34,857 nt of DNA from Pedobacter sp. ASV17 (GCF_016429065.1 NZ_JAELTX010000055.1:1-34857); one strand, 5' to 3'; numbered from the stretch's first letter, positions 23,489 through 32,749 are shown. The notes: a model not told the origin generated them from the sequence alone. Numbers and translations: made by a program.

Positions 23489-25718
23489 AAAAAACAATTC
23501 ATTATCTCCAGAGCTTATCAAAAAATACAATTGGCGCATTTGGAAAGTGCTTATTGCAGGCATTATTGTCTTTGCTATTTTCATCATCATGATAGGCTTT
23601 GGTGTTTTTGGAGAAATCCCTTCATTTAGAGCCATTGAACATCCAAAAAGCAATGAAGCTACAGAAGTGATTTCTGAAGAAGGAAAAGTTCTGGGCACTT
23701 ACTTTGTTAAAAACAGATCCAACGTTAACTATAGCGAAATTTCGCCAAATGTGATCAATGCACTGATTGCTACAGAAGACATTCGTTACCGTTCACATTC
23801 GGGTATCGACTTCAAACGTACTTTTACCATTTTCCTTTACGCCATCACTGGCAAAAAACAAGGTGGCAGTACCATTACGCAGCAATTGGCGCTTAACCTT
23901 TTTTCGGAAGAAGGAAGAGCCAAAAATTTTGCAAAAAGGATTATCCAAAAGTTTCAGGAATGGGTAATTGCCATTAAGCTTGAACGCAACTATACCAAAG
24001 AAGAAATCATTACCATGTACCTTAACACGGTTGACTTTGGAAATAACGCTTACGGCATCAAATCGGCAGCGAGAGTATATTTCAACACTACTCCTGATAA
24101 ATTAACAGTACCTCAGGCCGCAGTGTTGATCGGTTTGCAAAAAGGGATTACCCGCTATTCGCCAACCAAAAATCCTGAGCGATCTTTAGAACGTAGAAAT
24201 ACCGTAATGGCTTTAATGGTGAAAGAAGGCTACATTACCCAAGATCAGCTTGCTGGAGAAAAAGACAAACCCCTCAATCTGCATTTTAATGCCGCAACAA
24301 CCAATGATGGGATTGCTCCTTATTTCAGAGCTGTTTTAAAAACAGAAGTTAAAAAGATTTTGGAAGATCGCTCGATCAACAAAGCAGACGGTACTCCTTA
24401 TGATTTGGATAGAGACGGCTTGAAGATCTATACCACGATCAATTACGATATGCAGACCTATGCCGAAGAAGCCCAAAAAGAATACATGAAGACTTTGCAG
24501 GCCCAGTTTACCAAAAGCTGGAAAGGCAGAAACCCGTTTAAAGGCTTAGAACAGCTCATTGATCAGGGCATCAAAAGGTCTGACAGGTATAAGGCTTTAA
24601 AATTAGAAGGTAAATCAGACGACGAAATCACCACTGATTTCAATACGCCTTCTAAGCTGACTATTTTCACATGGCGTGGCAACATTGATACACTGATGAA
24701 ACCAATTGACTCGGTTAAGTATTACAAATTGTTATTGCGCAATGCGATGATGGCCATGGATCCAAAAACTGGCAACGTTAAAGCTTGGGTTGGCGGTATT
24801 AATTTCGAGCATTTCAAATATGATCAAGTAAAAATGGGTAAAAGACAGGTAGGCTCTACCGCTAAACCTTTTACTTATGCCGTAGCGATCGAAAACGGCT
24901 ATTCTCCTTGTTTTGAAGTACTGAATGAGCCCGTGACCATTTCTAATCCAGGCAGCCCCGATTGGACCCCGCGTAATTCGGGCACACCTCTTCCAGGCAA
25001 AATTACCTTACAAAAAGGTCTCGCATTTTCGCAAAACTATATTGCAGCCTTTTTAATGAAAGAAGTAGGTCCAACGGCAGTAATGAACGAAATCAAGAAG
25101 ATGGGAATCACGAGTGATGTACCAGCAGTACCTTCTATTGCATTGGGAACTTTTGACGCTTCTATTTATGATATGGTGGGTGCTTACGGTGTTTTTGCCA
25201 ATAAGGGTGCGTGGACACAGCCTAATTTCATCACCAAAATTGAAGACAAAAATGGCGTAGTGCTTTACGAAAGTAAACCTATTATTAAAGTAGCGATGAA
25301 TGAGGAAGTAGCCTATGTAATGACCCGCATGTTACGCGGTGTAATTACAGGCGGTACAGGTTCCCGTTTAAGCTACAAATACAAAATAAACGGCGCTATA
25401 GGTGGCAAAACAGGAACTACTCAAAACAACTCTGATGGTTGGTTTATGGCCATCTCTCCCGATTTAGTTGCAGGTGTTTGGACAGGTTGCGAAGACCGTG
25501 CTTTCCACTTCACCAGCACCAGAGATGGTGAAGGTGCAAATTCGGCCCTGCCTATTTATGCTGGGTTTATGAAACGGGTATATGCCAATCCAAACCTAAA
25601 GGTGACTAAGAATGATTTTGACCCACCTACCAGCGGAGTTAACATTATTTACGACTGTAACCAATATCAGCCGCAGGAGCAAACCACCACAGAGCTGGAT
25701 AAGAAATTAGGCTTTTAA
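23478..25718 (+). CDS. Class A penicillin-binding protein (PBP1A-type)
   Basis: A bifunctional peptidoglycan synthase, anchored by one N-terminal helix (about 23-45). The GT51 glycosyltransferase domain has TED at 99-101 with the catalytic Glu (E100), then HSGID, and GGSTITQQLALNLF at 129-142. The transpeptidase domain has S460-T-A-K463 (acyl-enzyme Ser), S518-Q-N520 and K644-T-G646. The 746 residues are a typical length, and the protein ends soon after the transpeptidase, with no extra C-terminal module. Its start lies within the 3' end of the SprE-like gene, which indicates translational coupling. A strong terminator follows. Confidence 0.95.
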   Translation: MNYRKNNSLSPELIKKYNWRIWKVLIAGIIVFAIFIIMIGFGVFGEIPSFRAIEHPKSNEATEVISEEGKVLGTYFVKNRSNVNYSEISPNVINALIATEDIRYRSHSGIDFKRTFTIFLYAITGKKQGGSTITQQLALNLFSEEGRAKNFAKRIIQKFQEWVIAIKLERNYTKEEIITMYLNTVDFGNNAYGIKSAARVYFNTTPDKLTVPQAAVLIGLQKGITRYSPTKNPERSLERRNTVMALMVKEGYITQDQLAGEKDKPLNLHFNAATTNDGIAPYFRAVLKTEVKKILEDRSINKADGTPYDLDRDGLKIYTTINYDMQTYAEEAQKEYMKTLQAQFTKSWKGRNPFKGLEQLIDQGIKRSDRYKALKLEGKSDDEITTDFNTPSKLTIFTWRGNIDTLMKPIDSVKYYKLLLRNAMMAMDPKTGNVKAWVGGINFEHFKYDQVKMGKRQVGSTAKPFTYAVAIENGYSPCFEVLNEPVTISNPGSPDWTPRNSGTPLPGKITLQKGLAFSQNYIAAFLMKEVGPTAVMNEIKKMGITSDVPAVPSIALGTFDASIYDMVGAYGVFANKGAWTQPNFITKIEDKNGVVLYESKPIIKVAMNEEVAYVMTRMLRGVITGGTGSRLSYKYKINGAIGGKTGTTQNNSDGWFMAISPDLVAGVWTGCEDRAFHFTSTRDGEGANSALPIYAGFMKRVYANPNLKVTKNDFDPPTSGVNIIYDCNQYQPQEQTTTELDKKLGF

Positions 25719-25738
25719 ATTTTAAACGTCCTATTGAA

Positions 25739-25778
25739 TAGACCTCGTAAGTTTTAAACCTACGAGGTCTAATTTTTT
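25739..25778 (+). terminator. Terminator after the PBP gene
   Basis: A perfect 11-bp stem (25739-25749 with 25761-25771) is followed by six T. The arms read TAGACCTCGTA and its inverse, a palindrome often seen between genes in Bacteroidota. Confidence 0.9.
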
Positions 25779-25783
25779 AAGTG

Positions 25784-25791
25784 TAAATTTG
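25784..25791 (+). promoter_or_regulatory. -7 box immediately before uvrC
   Basis: TAAATTTG exactly matches TAnnTTTG and lies only 8 bp before the uvrC ATG. A -33 element would fall inside the upstream terminator hairpin and is not obvious. If used, the uvrC mRNA would be almost leaderless. Confidence 0.4.
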
Positions 25792-25799
25792 TCATCTAG

Positions 25800-27608
25800 A
25801 TGAGCAGTTTCGATTACAAAAAAGCGTTAAAAGACATCCCCCATAAACCTGGTGTTTATCAATATTTTGATATTGAAGATAAACTCATATACATTGGTAA
25901 GGCCAAAGACCTCCGAAATCGCGTAAGTTCCTATTTTGTACAGGACAAACAACTGAATGGAAAAACAAGGGTACTAGTTTCCAAAATAAGAAGGATACAA
26001 TTTACCATTGTAGATACCGAAATTGATGCTTGGCTCCTTGAAAACAGCTTGATCAAAAAGCATCAGCCCCGTTACAACATCATGTTGAAAGATGATAAAA
26101 CCTATCCTTGGATTGTCATCAAAAAAGAACCTTTCCCACGTGTTTTTTCTACGCGAAGAATGGTGAAAGATGGCTCGACTTATTTAGGCCCTTATGCTTC
26201 TGTAGGCATGATGCACACTATTCTTGAAGTAATTAAGGAAACCTATACCCTGCGCACCTGTAACCTTCCTTTAACGAAGGAAAACATCAATGCGGGCAAG
26301 TTTAAAGTATGCTTGGAATATCAAATTGGCAATTGCAAAGGCCCTTGCCAAAACTACCAAACCAAGGAGGACTACGAAACCAACATTGCTGAAATCAAAG
26401 ACATTTTAAATGGCAAAATTGGCAATGTCATCAAAGATGTGAAGCAAGTAGTGAAAACTGCTGCCGAAGAACTTAATTTTGAGTTGGCACACAATTATCA
26501 GAAAAAACTAGGGGTTTTGGAAAAGTACCAAAGCAAGTCTACCGTGGTAAGTAGTGCCATTACTAATATTGATGTAGTAAGTATTGCCAGCGACGAGCGC
26601 TATGCTTTTGTGAATTACCTCAAAGTAATGAACGGGGCCATTATCCAAACGCAGACCATAGAAATTAAAAAACGATTGGATGAGAGTGATGAGGAACTTT
26701 TATCTATCGCCATTGCCGAATTTAGAACGAAATTTAAAAGTACTTCTCGAGAAATCATTGTTCCTTTTGAGATCCCATTAGAGGACACGAATTTAAAGCT
26801 TACGCTGCCTAAACTCGGCGAAAAGAAAAAACTGTTAGAGCTATCGCAGAAGAACGTGCTATTCTTTAAAAAGGAAAAGCTCAACCAATATGAAAAGCTA
26901 AATCCAGAACTGAAAACCGAGCGTGTGCTTACTCAAATGAAAAATGATTTGAGGCTTACGCAACTGCCTCATCATATCGAATGTTTTGATAATTCGAACT
27001 TTCAGGGCAAGTATCCGGTATCGGCCATTGTGGTTTTTAAGGATGCCAAACCTAGCAAGAAAGACTATAGGCACTTCAATGTAAAAACGGTAGAAGGCCC
27101 CAATGATTTTGCAACGATGGAGGAAGCTGTTTATAGGCGATATAATCGCATGTTAGACGAAAACCAGTCATTGCCACAATTGATCATTATTGATGGTGGT
27201 AAAGGCCAGCTTTCATCTGCAGTGAGCAGTTTAAAGAAATTAGGGATAGACAAGAAGGTTACCGTGATTGGCATTGCCAAGAGGCTTGAAGAACTTTATT
27301 ATCCAAACGATAGTTTACCGATGTATTTGGATAAAAAATCGGAAACGTTGAAAATCATTCAGCAGCTTCGTGACGAGGCACACCGTTTCGGAATTACCTT
27401 CCACAGGAAAAAACGAGACAAAGGAACTTTAAAAACTGAACTGGAAGAAATAGAAGGTATTGGTAAGAGCACTGCTGAAAAATTGCTGACGCACTTTAAA
27501 TCTGTGAAGCGAATCAAAGAAGCTAGTACAGAAGAGCTATCGAAGCTACTGAACAAAAAGCAAGTGATTACGCTAGTAAACTACTTTAATGGTACTGAAG
27601 CGGGTTAA
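25800..27608 (+). CDS. uvrC: UvrABC system protein C
   Basis: UvrC makes both incisions in nucleotide excision repair. The 602-aa product shows the GIY-YIG nuclease domain (residues about 15-95, with GVYQYFDIEDKLIYIGKAKDLRNRVSSYF) for the 3' cut, the YLGPYAS and CLEYQIGNCKGPC cysteine segment, a UVR-type UvrB-binding helix pair (about 200-245), the RNase H-like nuclease region (DNSNFQGKYPVSAIVVF near 398, IIIDGGKGQL near 464) for the 5' cut, and a helix-hairpin-helix DNA-binding tail (EIEGIGKSTAEKLL, KSVKRIKEAS). The start is fixed because the GIY-YIG domain begins within 20 residues. Confidence 0.97.
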   Translation: MSSFDYKKALKDIPHKPGVYQYFDIEDKLIYIGKAKDLRNRVSSYFVQDKQLNGKTRVLVSKIRRIQFTIVDTEIDAWLLENSLIKKHQPRYNIMLKDDKTYPWIVIKKEPFPRVFSTRRMVKDGSTYLGPYASVGMMHTILEVIKETYTLRTCNLPLTKENINAGKFKVCLEYQIGNCKGPCQNYQTKEDYETNIAEIKDILNGKIGNVIKDVKQVVKTAAEELNFELAHNYQKKLGVLEKYQSKSTVVSSAITNIDVVSIASDERYAFVNYLKVMNGAIIQTQTIEIKKRLDESDEELLSIAIAEFRTKFKSTSREIIVPFEIPLEDTNLKLTLPKLGEKKKLLELSQKNVLFFKKEKLNQYEKLNPELKTERVLTQMKNDLRLTQLPHHIECFDNSNFQGKYPVSAIVVFKDAKPSKKDYRHFNVKTVEGPNDFATMEEAVYRRYNRMLDENQSLPQLIIIDGGKGQLSSAVSSLKKLGIDKKVTVIGIAKRLEELYYPNDSLPMYLDKKSETLKIIQQLRDEAHRFGITFHRKKRDKGTLKTELEEIEGIGKSTAEKLLTHFKSVKRIKEASTEELSKLLNKKQVITLVNYFNGTEAG

Positions 27609-27754
27609 TGACTGCTCATTACCCTCTCTCCCTTAAAAGGAGAGAGTTGCCTTTGAGAAAGTTAGTGATAACGTTAATCAAAGCCTTTGCCCCCTTATCT
27701 TAGAGGAAACTATCCCTTATAAATTACTTTAACAATAATGAAGCTGGCAAAAGC

Positions 27755-27793
27755 CAATCTCCTTGCGTCATTGCGAGGTACGAAGCAATGACG
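27755..27793. repeat. Family A repeat fragment, third location
   Basis: The segment contains CAATCTCC, then CGTCATTGCGAGGTACGAAG and CAATGACG. It matches the core of the family A element at 11814-11846 apart from a deletion of a few bases, and is itself nearly palindromic (CGTCATTGC with GCAATGACG). Confidence 0.75.
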
Positions 27794-28001
27794 ATATTAA
27801 CCTTGTCCTCCTTAAAAGGAGAGGGTTGCCTTTGGGAAAGTTGCTGATGACATTAGCGGAAACCTTTGCGCCTCTAAAACGGACTACTTAAAGTAAACTA
27901 CCTTTCGTTAAGTTTACCTCAATGACCCTGAAGCATCAAAACAAAGTCTTTCTACCATATCCCCCTCTTGGAGGGGACAGGGGGAGGTTACCCAAAACAA
28001 A

Positions 28002-28031
28002 AAAGTCCCGATGAATGAACATCGGGACTTT
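28002..28031 (-). terminator. Terminator of the gldKLMN operon
   Basis: A perfect 12-bp stem (28002-28013 with 28020-28031) with a 6-nt loop is followed on the minus strand by a T-rich run. It lies 24 bp after the gldN stop. Confidence 0.92.
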
Positions 28032-28054
28032 CTATTTCTTTGAACCAGTTTTGG

Positions 28055-29002
28055 TTAATATTCCCAAAGACCTTGTTCCATATCAGCCATTTTCTTTTTG
28101 ATACGTTCACTTTCCAATAAACGTAACCTAGGATCAGTAATTAAATCTTTTACTTTATAATCACCAGAGTTGGTTTCCTTAACAATGTGGCTAGAAAACA
28201 AACGGTGTATAAAGAAATCGTCCATACTTAACGGCGAAGAGTCATTTAAAGCATTGAAAAGCCTTTTGGTTGCTAATATATCTCTAGCTTCCTCATAAGC
28301 GATCCAAAATACTGGTTGCCATTCTTTGGTCTGATCGTTAAGCTTTAAAGGAGCTATCGCGATGATACGAGGTTCGAAAACACCTCTTTTACCATCAAAA
28401 ACCCAATCTTCCTTAATTCTATATTTCAAGAACAAAGCTGGATTAAACTCCCCTGCTACCTGTGTAACCGTACCTGTTTTATTATTGGTTACATTTACTA
28501 CGCCATTTGCCAACCTTAATGCCTCAGTAGTATCTAACGGAAAATCAAATCCGTCTACGTCATCCAAGGTTGTTGGGTTTTTAGGGTTATAAGCCGTAAG
28601 CTCCTCATTTCTGATATGCGTCAACAATACGTCTATTAACCTAGATTTAGGAAAGTTAAGTACACCATTAATGGTATCTCGTAAATCAACATCCCTCCAA
28701 ACGCGTTTGGTAAGCACTACATCTTCATCCTTAATTACTGCCAAAAAAGCTTTTTCAGAAGCTGTATCTCTCAACTCCTTCTCCATCGCATAACCATCCT
28801 TTGGCTTTATCTTCTGCTTTTTCTTTACCACCGTTTTGGTAGTATCTAATTTTGGGGCTTCTGTTTTAGGAGCTTCTTGCACCACCTTAGCAGGAGGAGT
28901 TTTTGCACCCTTCTTAACGGTATTCCCCTTTTTTTGGGCAAAACCAGTAACTGAGATTACCGCAATAAATACCAACGACAACGCAATCTTTTTCATCTTC
29001 AA
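28055..29002 (-). CDS. gldN: Gliding motility / type IX secretion protein GldN
   Basis: GldN (PorN) is a periplasmic protein that forms, with lipoprotein GldK, the ring of the type IX secretion system beneath the outer membrane. The 315-aa product has a signal peptide (MKMKKIALSLVFIAVISVTGFA) and a Lys/Pro-rich linker (about 24-70). The family core follows: VVLTKRVWRDVDLRDTINGVLNFP, LIDVLLTHIRNEELTAYNP, KEDWVFDGKRGVFEPRIIAIAPLK and FWIAYEEARDILATKRLFN. Length is typical. Its start codon directly follows the gldM stop with no intervening base, so translation is probably coupled. No gldO paralogue follows. Confidence 0.95.
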   Translation of the reverse strand: MKMKKIALSLVFIAVISVTGFAQKKGNTVKKGAKTPPAKVVQEAPKTEAPKLDTTKTVVKKKQKIKPKDGYAMEKELRDTASEKAFLAVIKDEDVVLTKRVWRDVDLRDTINGVLNFPKSRLIDVLLTHIRNEELTAYNPKNPTTLDDVDGFDFPLDTTEALRLANGVVNVTNNKTGTVTQVAGEFNPALFLKYRIKEDWVFDGKRGVFEPRIIAIAPLKLNDQTKEWQPVFWIAYEEARDILATKRLFNALNDSSPLSMDDFFIHRLFSSHIVKETNSGDYKVKDLITDPRLRLLESERIKKKMADMEQGLWEY

Positions 29003-30529
29003 TTATTTTACATTAAATACCAACGCAGGTAAAACCTTTTGTCTACCATCAGGTCCTTGAGAAACAATTTGGTCAAAAATAACCCTTGTTCCTGGCGATA
29101 CCGCATTGATTGCATTTCTCACCGCTCCACTAAAGTTACCACCTTGTCCTGATATGGTGATCGCATCAGCACGAGGTTTAATTACTGTTAATTCGAAGCG
29201 CAAGATCTTAAACTTCACATCAAAAGGGAAATCATCTAGATCCGCTTCAATTTCCGATTCGCTTTTCAATTGTACCGAAGCAATATCGCCACCACCGTAA
29301 CCACCAACTTTAGCCACTGGCGCAGGAATAGCTTTTACCCTAAATTTAGGAGCACCTAGGTTGACCGTTTTCCCAGCATTAACGCCAGAAACACTGATAG
29401 AAACTTCTTTACCTACCAATGAACCTGGTACATTAACCATGTATTTTCCGTTGCCACCAGTTAACGAACCACCACCTGTAATGGAAGCATTAATGTTCGG
29501 GAAACCCGCAGCTGAAATGGTAAATGGATTTGGAATACCAGCATAAATCACATTCAACTTATCTGACGAAACCGTTGCCGAAGGGGCAGCCACTTGATAA
29601 GTTTGTGGCTTAGTTTCATAAGTTTTAATGTTACCGTTTCTTTCTTTAACTCTAATGGTACCTTTCCAAGTGAAAGTACCTACACTACCAGTGCCGCCAG
29701 TATAAACACCTTTTCCGTTCTCGGTAGGTACTTTATTTCCATTCACACTAACATCTGGACTAGATTTAGAGTCACTAGCTGTCAAATAAATTTCAGCTTT
29801 GTAAGGTTGTCCTTGGATCACATAAGAAGATGGTGCAACCGCAACTGCTTCAAACTGATCTAGTACTACAATAGGTTTGTCAGCCAAAATTTTATTGATG
29901 ATGTCTGCCTCCATGTTTTTAGCATCATTCTGCAACATCGTCAAAATGGTTCTGAAAGCTGCCAAAGGCACACCTTCACCAAAATTATTACCTGTCCAAG
30001 TTTTTGGCTCGCCAGCTTTAGGTTTTACCGGATCAAGTGCCTGTAACATAAAAGTCGGCTTACCTTCGTCAGCCTGTAACAACCCAGCTAATTTCTTTCC
30101 TGTTTCATTGATTTTGGCTTGTAGCTTCTTACCTTCTTTATTTTCAGTATCGCTACCCATGATATTTTGACCGATATCAAGGTTGTTTTTTTGATTTAAC
30201 TCGCCATTTTCATCAAGTCCCTCTTCAGCAACCTTTGCTTGAAGTCCATCAATATGCTTGATTAAATCTTCAGCTACCTTTTGTGCTTCTTTTGCTCTAT
30301 TTAATTTAAGCAAATTATCGCCACTCTCTTTGGCTTTTGTACTCTCGTAATTTCTTAAAAGTTGGGTGATGTTATTTCCAACGTTTTCCTTAGAGGTATT
30401 CAAACTATCATTGATGTTCTTGAAAGCTTTTAATACCAAATCAGAAACGTTTAGGGCAAGCATCGCTAATAGTACCAAATACATGATACCAATCATCTTC
30501 TGCCTTGCTGTTTCCTTACCTCCTGCCAT
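29003..30529 (-). CDS. gldM: Gliding motility / type IX secretion motor protein GldM
   Basis: GldM (PorM) is the periplasm-spanning rotor of the T9SS motor, anchored in the inner membrane with GldL. The 508-aa product starts MAGGKETARQKMIGIMYLVLLAML, giving a single membrane helix at about 12-33 (the helix sits inside the GldL pentamer in solved structures of this family). The remainder forms helical then beta-rich periplasmic domains, with a Gly/Ser/Thr-rich series of Ig-like folds (YKAEIYLTASDSKSSPDVSV, VIYAGIPNPFTISAAG). The C-terminus ends near VIFDQIVSQGPDGRQKVLPALVFNVK. Length and order are standard. Confidence 0.96.
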   Translation of the reverse strand: MAGGKETARQKMIGIMYLVLLAMLALNVSDLVLKAFKNINDSLNTSKENVGNNITQLLRNYESTKAKESGDNLLKLNRAKEAQKVAEDLIKHIDGLQAKVAEEGLDENGELNQKNNLDIGQNIMGSDTENKEGKKLQAKINETGKKLAGLLQADEGKPTFMLQALDPVKPKAGEPKTWTGNNFGEGVPLAAFRTILTMLQNDAKNMEADIINKILADKPIVVLDQFEAVAVAPSSYVIQGQPYKAEIYLTASDSKSSPDVSVNGNKVPTENGKGVYTGGTGSVGTFTWKGTIRVKERNGNIKTYETKPQTYQVAAPSATVSSDKLNVIYAGIPNPFTISAAGFPNINASITGGGSLTGGNGKYMVNVPGSLVGKEVSISVSGVNAGKTVNLGAPKFRVKAIPAPVAKVGGYGGGDIASVQLKSESEIEADLDDFPFDVKFKILRFELTVIKPRADAITISGQGGNFSGAVRNAINAVSPGTRVIFDQIVSQGPDGRQKVLPALVFNVK

Positions 30530-30567
30530 ATTATATCAATATTTATAAGTTAGATTAATATGACCAA

Positions 30568-31377
30568 TTAAGCACGTGGTTGATTCATTGCCGTTAACAT
30601 GTTACCATAAATGGCATTTAACGAAGATAAGTTTTTGGCAAGTTTACCAACTTCTTCCTTAAACTGTTTAGAGTCTTCCATCGATTCGTTGAAGTTATCC
30701 ATGGTTAAGGCCAAGTTCTGATAAAATTTATTCATTGATTTTAAGTGAGCGCTAGAATCTTGCAATTCTAATTCGTACACTGCATTTAAAGCCGAAAGAT
30801 TTTTTGCCAAATTATTTACTTGCTCATGGTAAGCTTTTGAATCTGCATTGCTAGCACCTAACTCAGCCAATTGCTCAGTAGCTTTACCAAAAGCAGCGTT
30901 CATATTACCAAGGCTAGCGCTAGCGCCTTTTACGTTCGATGTAAATTCATTAGTAGCTAAAGAGGCATCTGCCACACTAGAGATACTTGCTACTCTATCT
31001 CCAAAAGTGCGTAAGCCATTACCAAGGCTCTCGATCAATTCTGGACCAATTTTTTCGTTTACTAGCTTATCCAATGCACCGGTAGAAGAAGCTCCACTTC
31101 CCGCAGCAACTTGAGGAATTGCATCGTTAGGTGTAGGTTTGCCATCTTTACGCAATTGCGGATAAACTTTATCCCATTCCACATCTGCATGAGGAGGGAA
31201 CAAACCACCTAGCAGGAACAGAATAGCCTCTACGCCTAGTCCCACCCCAATCATGATACTTCCCCAAATACCTCCCAAGTGAAGGATTTTAAATAACGCA
31301 CCAACAATTACAATAGAAGCACCGATTGACGTTGCTAAGTGTAATTTCGCCTCATTAGTAGCATATTTTCCTGCCAT
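30568..31377 (-). CDS. gldL: Gliding motility / type IX secretion motor protein GldL
   Basis: GldL (PorL) is the inner-membrane stator of the T9SS motor and converts proton flow into rotation of GldM. The 269-aa product has two membrane helices (about 13-34 and 40-60); the acidic residue E50 in GVGLGVEAILFLLG is the probable protonatable Glu, and K30 and H33 in the first helix fall where polar helix residues are found in the family. The cytoplasmic remainder is helical and contains a near-repeat (NLAKNLSALNAVYELEL and KLAKNLSSLNAIYGNML) near the C-terminus. gldM starts 38 bp after its stop. Confidence 0.96.
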   Translation of the reverse strand: MAGKYATNEAKLHLATSIGASIVIVGALFKILHLGGIWGSIMIGVGLGVEAILFLLGGLFPPHADVEWDKVYPQLRKDGKPTPNDAIPQVAAGSGASSTGALDKLVNEKIGPELIESLGNGLRTFGDRVASISSVADASLATNEFTSNVKGASASLGNMNAAFGKATEQLAELGASNADSKAYHEQVNNLAKNLSALNAVYELELQDSSAHLKSMNKFYQNLALTMDNFNESMEDSKQFKEEVGKLAKNLSSLNAIYGNMLTAMNQPRA

Positions 31378-31429
31378 AATTCTTAATAGTTAATTTTTTA
31401 GTTTGTGGTTTTTATTTTAATTTCTGTTT

Positions 31430-32749
31430 TTACATTAAGCTGTTTCCCGGGAAGTGTGATACACATCTGAAACCGATGTATGACCTAGGAACATTTTGGT
31501 ATTCGTGTTGAGCTACCGAGTTTTGAAGGAAAAATCCGATATCTTTCCATGAACCGCCTTTCACTACCTTACGTTTACCTTTTCTAAAAATTGGGTTTTT
31601 ATCTTCAGGCAATGAACTGTTGTACGAGTTCAAGGTCCACTCTGCTACGTTACCCGACATGTTATATAAACCATAATCGTTTGGCAGGTATGCTTTTGCT
31701 TCAACGGTGTATAAAGCACCATCATCTACATAGTTACCTCTACCTACTTTAAAGTTAGCTTGCAAACAACCTTTAGCGTTCATGATATAAGGACCACCCC
31801 AAGGATACTTAGTTTGGGTTCTACCGCCACGGGCCGCATATTCAAATTCAGCTTCTGTTGGCAAATCATATTTCAATCTAGAGTTAGCAGGTAGTTTACG
31901 TTGACGAGCTACATTTTCGTAAAACTGCGTACGCCAGTTACTAAAAGCTCTTGATTGATCCCAAGTAACACCAACTACTGGATATTTATCATAAGAAGGG
32001 TGGTTAAAATAAGCCTCAACCATTGGATCATTATATTCGTAGGTATAATCTTTTCTCCAAACCAAGGTATCTGGGTAAACCATTACTGAAGGATGTTCGT
32101 TTACTTTTCCAGGAGTTGGATTATCAGTATAGATATCATAATCGTCGATACGTTGTCTGTTAGGCGACGAAGCATTTTCCAAGGCCATGTCCATATTCTT
32201 CTCTACATAAGCGTAGCGCAAAAGTTTAATATCGATATCCTTGTCATTCTTACCATTGGTGAAGCTTGAAAGGTTATCATTGATATACATCGCTTTTAAC
32301 TTATTCTGTACCTCTGGCTTTTTGTTTCTCCAAAGATTAGAACCATTCCCTACTTTTTTCCAGTCGATGGTTTTAAAGGTAGAAGGTCCAGCGGCAGCGC
32401 CACCTTTTGGCTTAATGAAATAATCATCAATATTCCCTTTAGTAACGGCAATGGAATCTCTTACCCAATTTACAAACTGTCTGTATTCAGCGTTGGTGAT
32501 TTCTGTTTGGTCCATATAGAATGGGCTCATGGAAACCATCTTACTTTGTTTGCCTTGATAAAAGGTAATATCCTCATCAGTCATCCCCAAAAGGTTCCGA
32601 CCACCAGGTATATAAACCATCCCCAATGGGATCGCATTATTTTTGAATTTCCTGTTATAAGCCCCTACTAATTCCCCATTACCGCCCTTTCCGCAACTAG
32701 AAAGCATTAAAGAAAGCACGGTAATCGCAAGAAAGTATAATTTCTTCAT
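31430..32749 (-). CDS. gldK: Gliding motility / type IX secretion lipoprotein GldK
   Basis: GldK (PorK) is the outer-membrane lipoprotein partner of GldN. I choose the ATG at 32749 (439 aa): it begins with the lipoprotein signal MKKLYFLAITVLSLMLSSC, Cys19. The frame continues upstream to 32803, but that adds 18 residues in front of the signal. The rest is a formylglycine-generating enzyme (FGE)-sulfatase-like domain: MVYIPGGRNLLGMTDED, YMDQTEITNAEYRQFVNWV, YPVVGVTWDQSRAFSNW, LPTEAEFEYAARGG and YIGFRCVSHFPG. In this family the fold is structural, not a sulfatase-maturing enzyme. It heads the gldKLMN operon, with a 52-bp gap to gldL. Confidence 0.95.
   Translation of the reverse strand: MKKLYFLAITVLSLMLSSCGKGGNGELVGAYNRKFKNNAIPLGMVYIPGGRNLLGMTDEDITFYQGKQSKMVSMSPFYMDQTEITNAEYRQFVNWVRDSIAVTKGNIDDYFIKPKGGAAAGPSTFKTIDWKKVGNGSNLWRNKKPEVQNKLKAMYINDNLSSFTNGKNDKDIDIKLLRYAYVEKNMDMALENASSPNRQRIDDYDIYTDNPTPGKVNEHPSVMVYPDTLVWRKDYTYEYNDPMVEAYFNHPSYDKYPVVGVTWDQSRAFSNWRTQFYENVARQRKLPANSRLKYDLPTEAEFEYAARGGRTQTKYPWGGPYIMNAKGCLQANFKVGRGNYVDDGALYTVEAKAYLPNDYGLYNMSGNVAEWTLNSYNSSLPEDKNPIFRKGKRKVVKGGSWKDIGFFLQNSVAQHEYQNVPRSYIGFRCVSHFPGNSLM

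Larger units (their letters stand above)
27609..28054. repeat. Repeat-rich intergenic region between uvrC and gldN
   Basis: No gene is supported in these 446 bp between convergent uvrC and gldN. It holds two copies of a CCTTAAAAGGAGAG block 179 bp apart (27621-27665 and 27800-27845), each with a small hairpin, followed by a similar GCGGAAACCTTTGC-type tail. A family A-like fragment (27755-27793) sits between them. A G/C hairpin CCCCTC-TTG-GAGGGG occurs at 27962-27976. The gldN terminator closes the region. Confidence 0.8.

Noticed and set aside
31430..32749. Sulfatase-modifying enzyme
   Set aside because: The FGE-like fold is present, but the lipoprotein signal and the gldLMN neighbours identify GldK.
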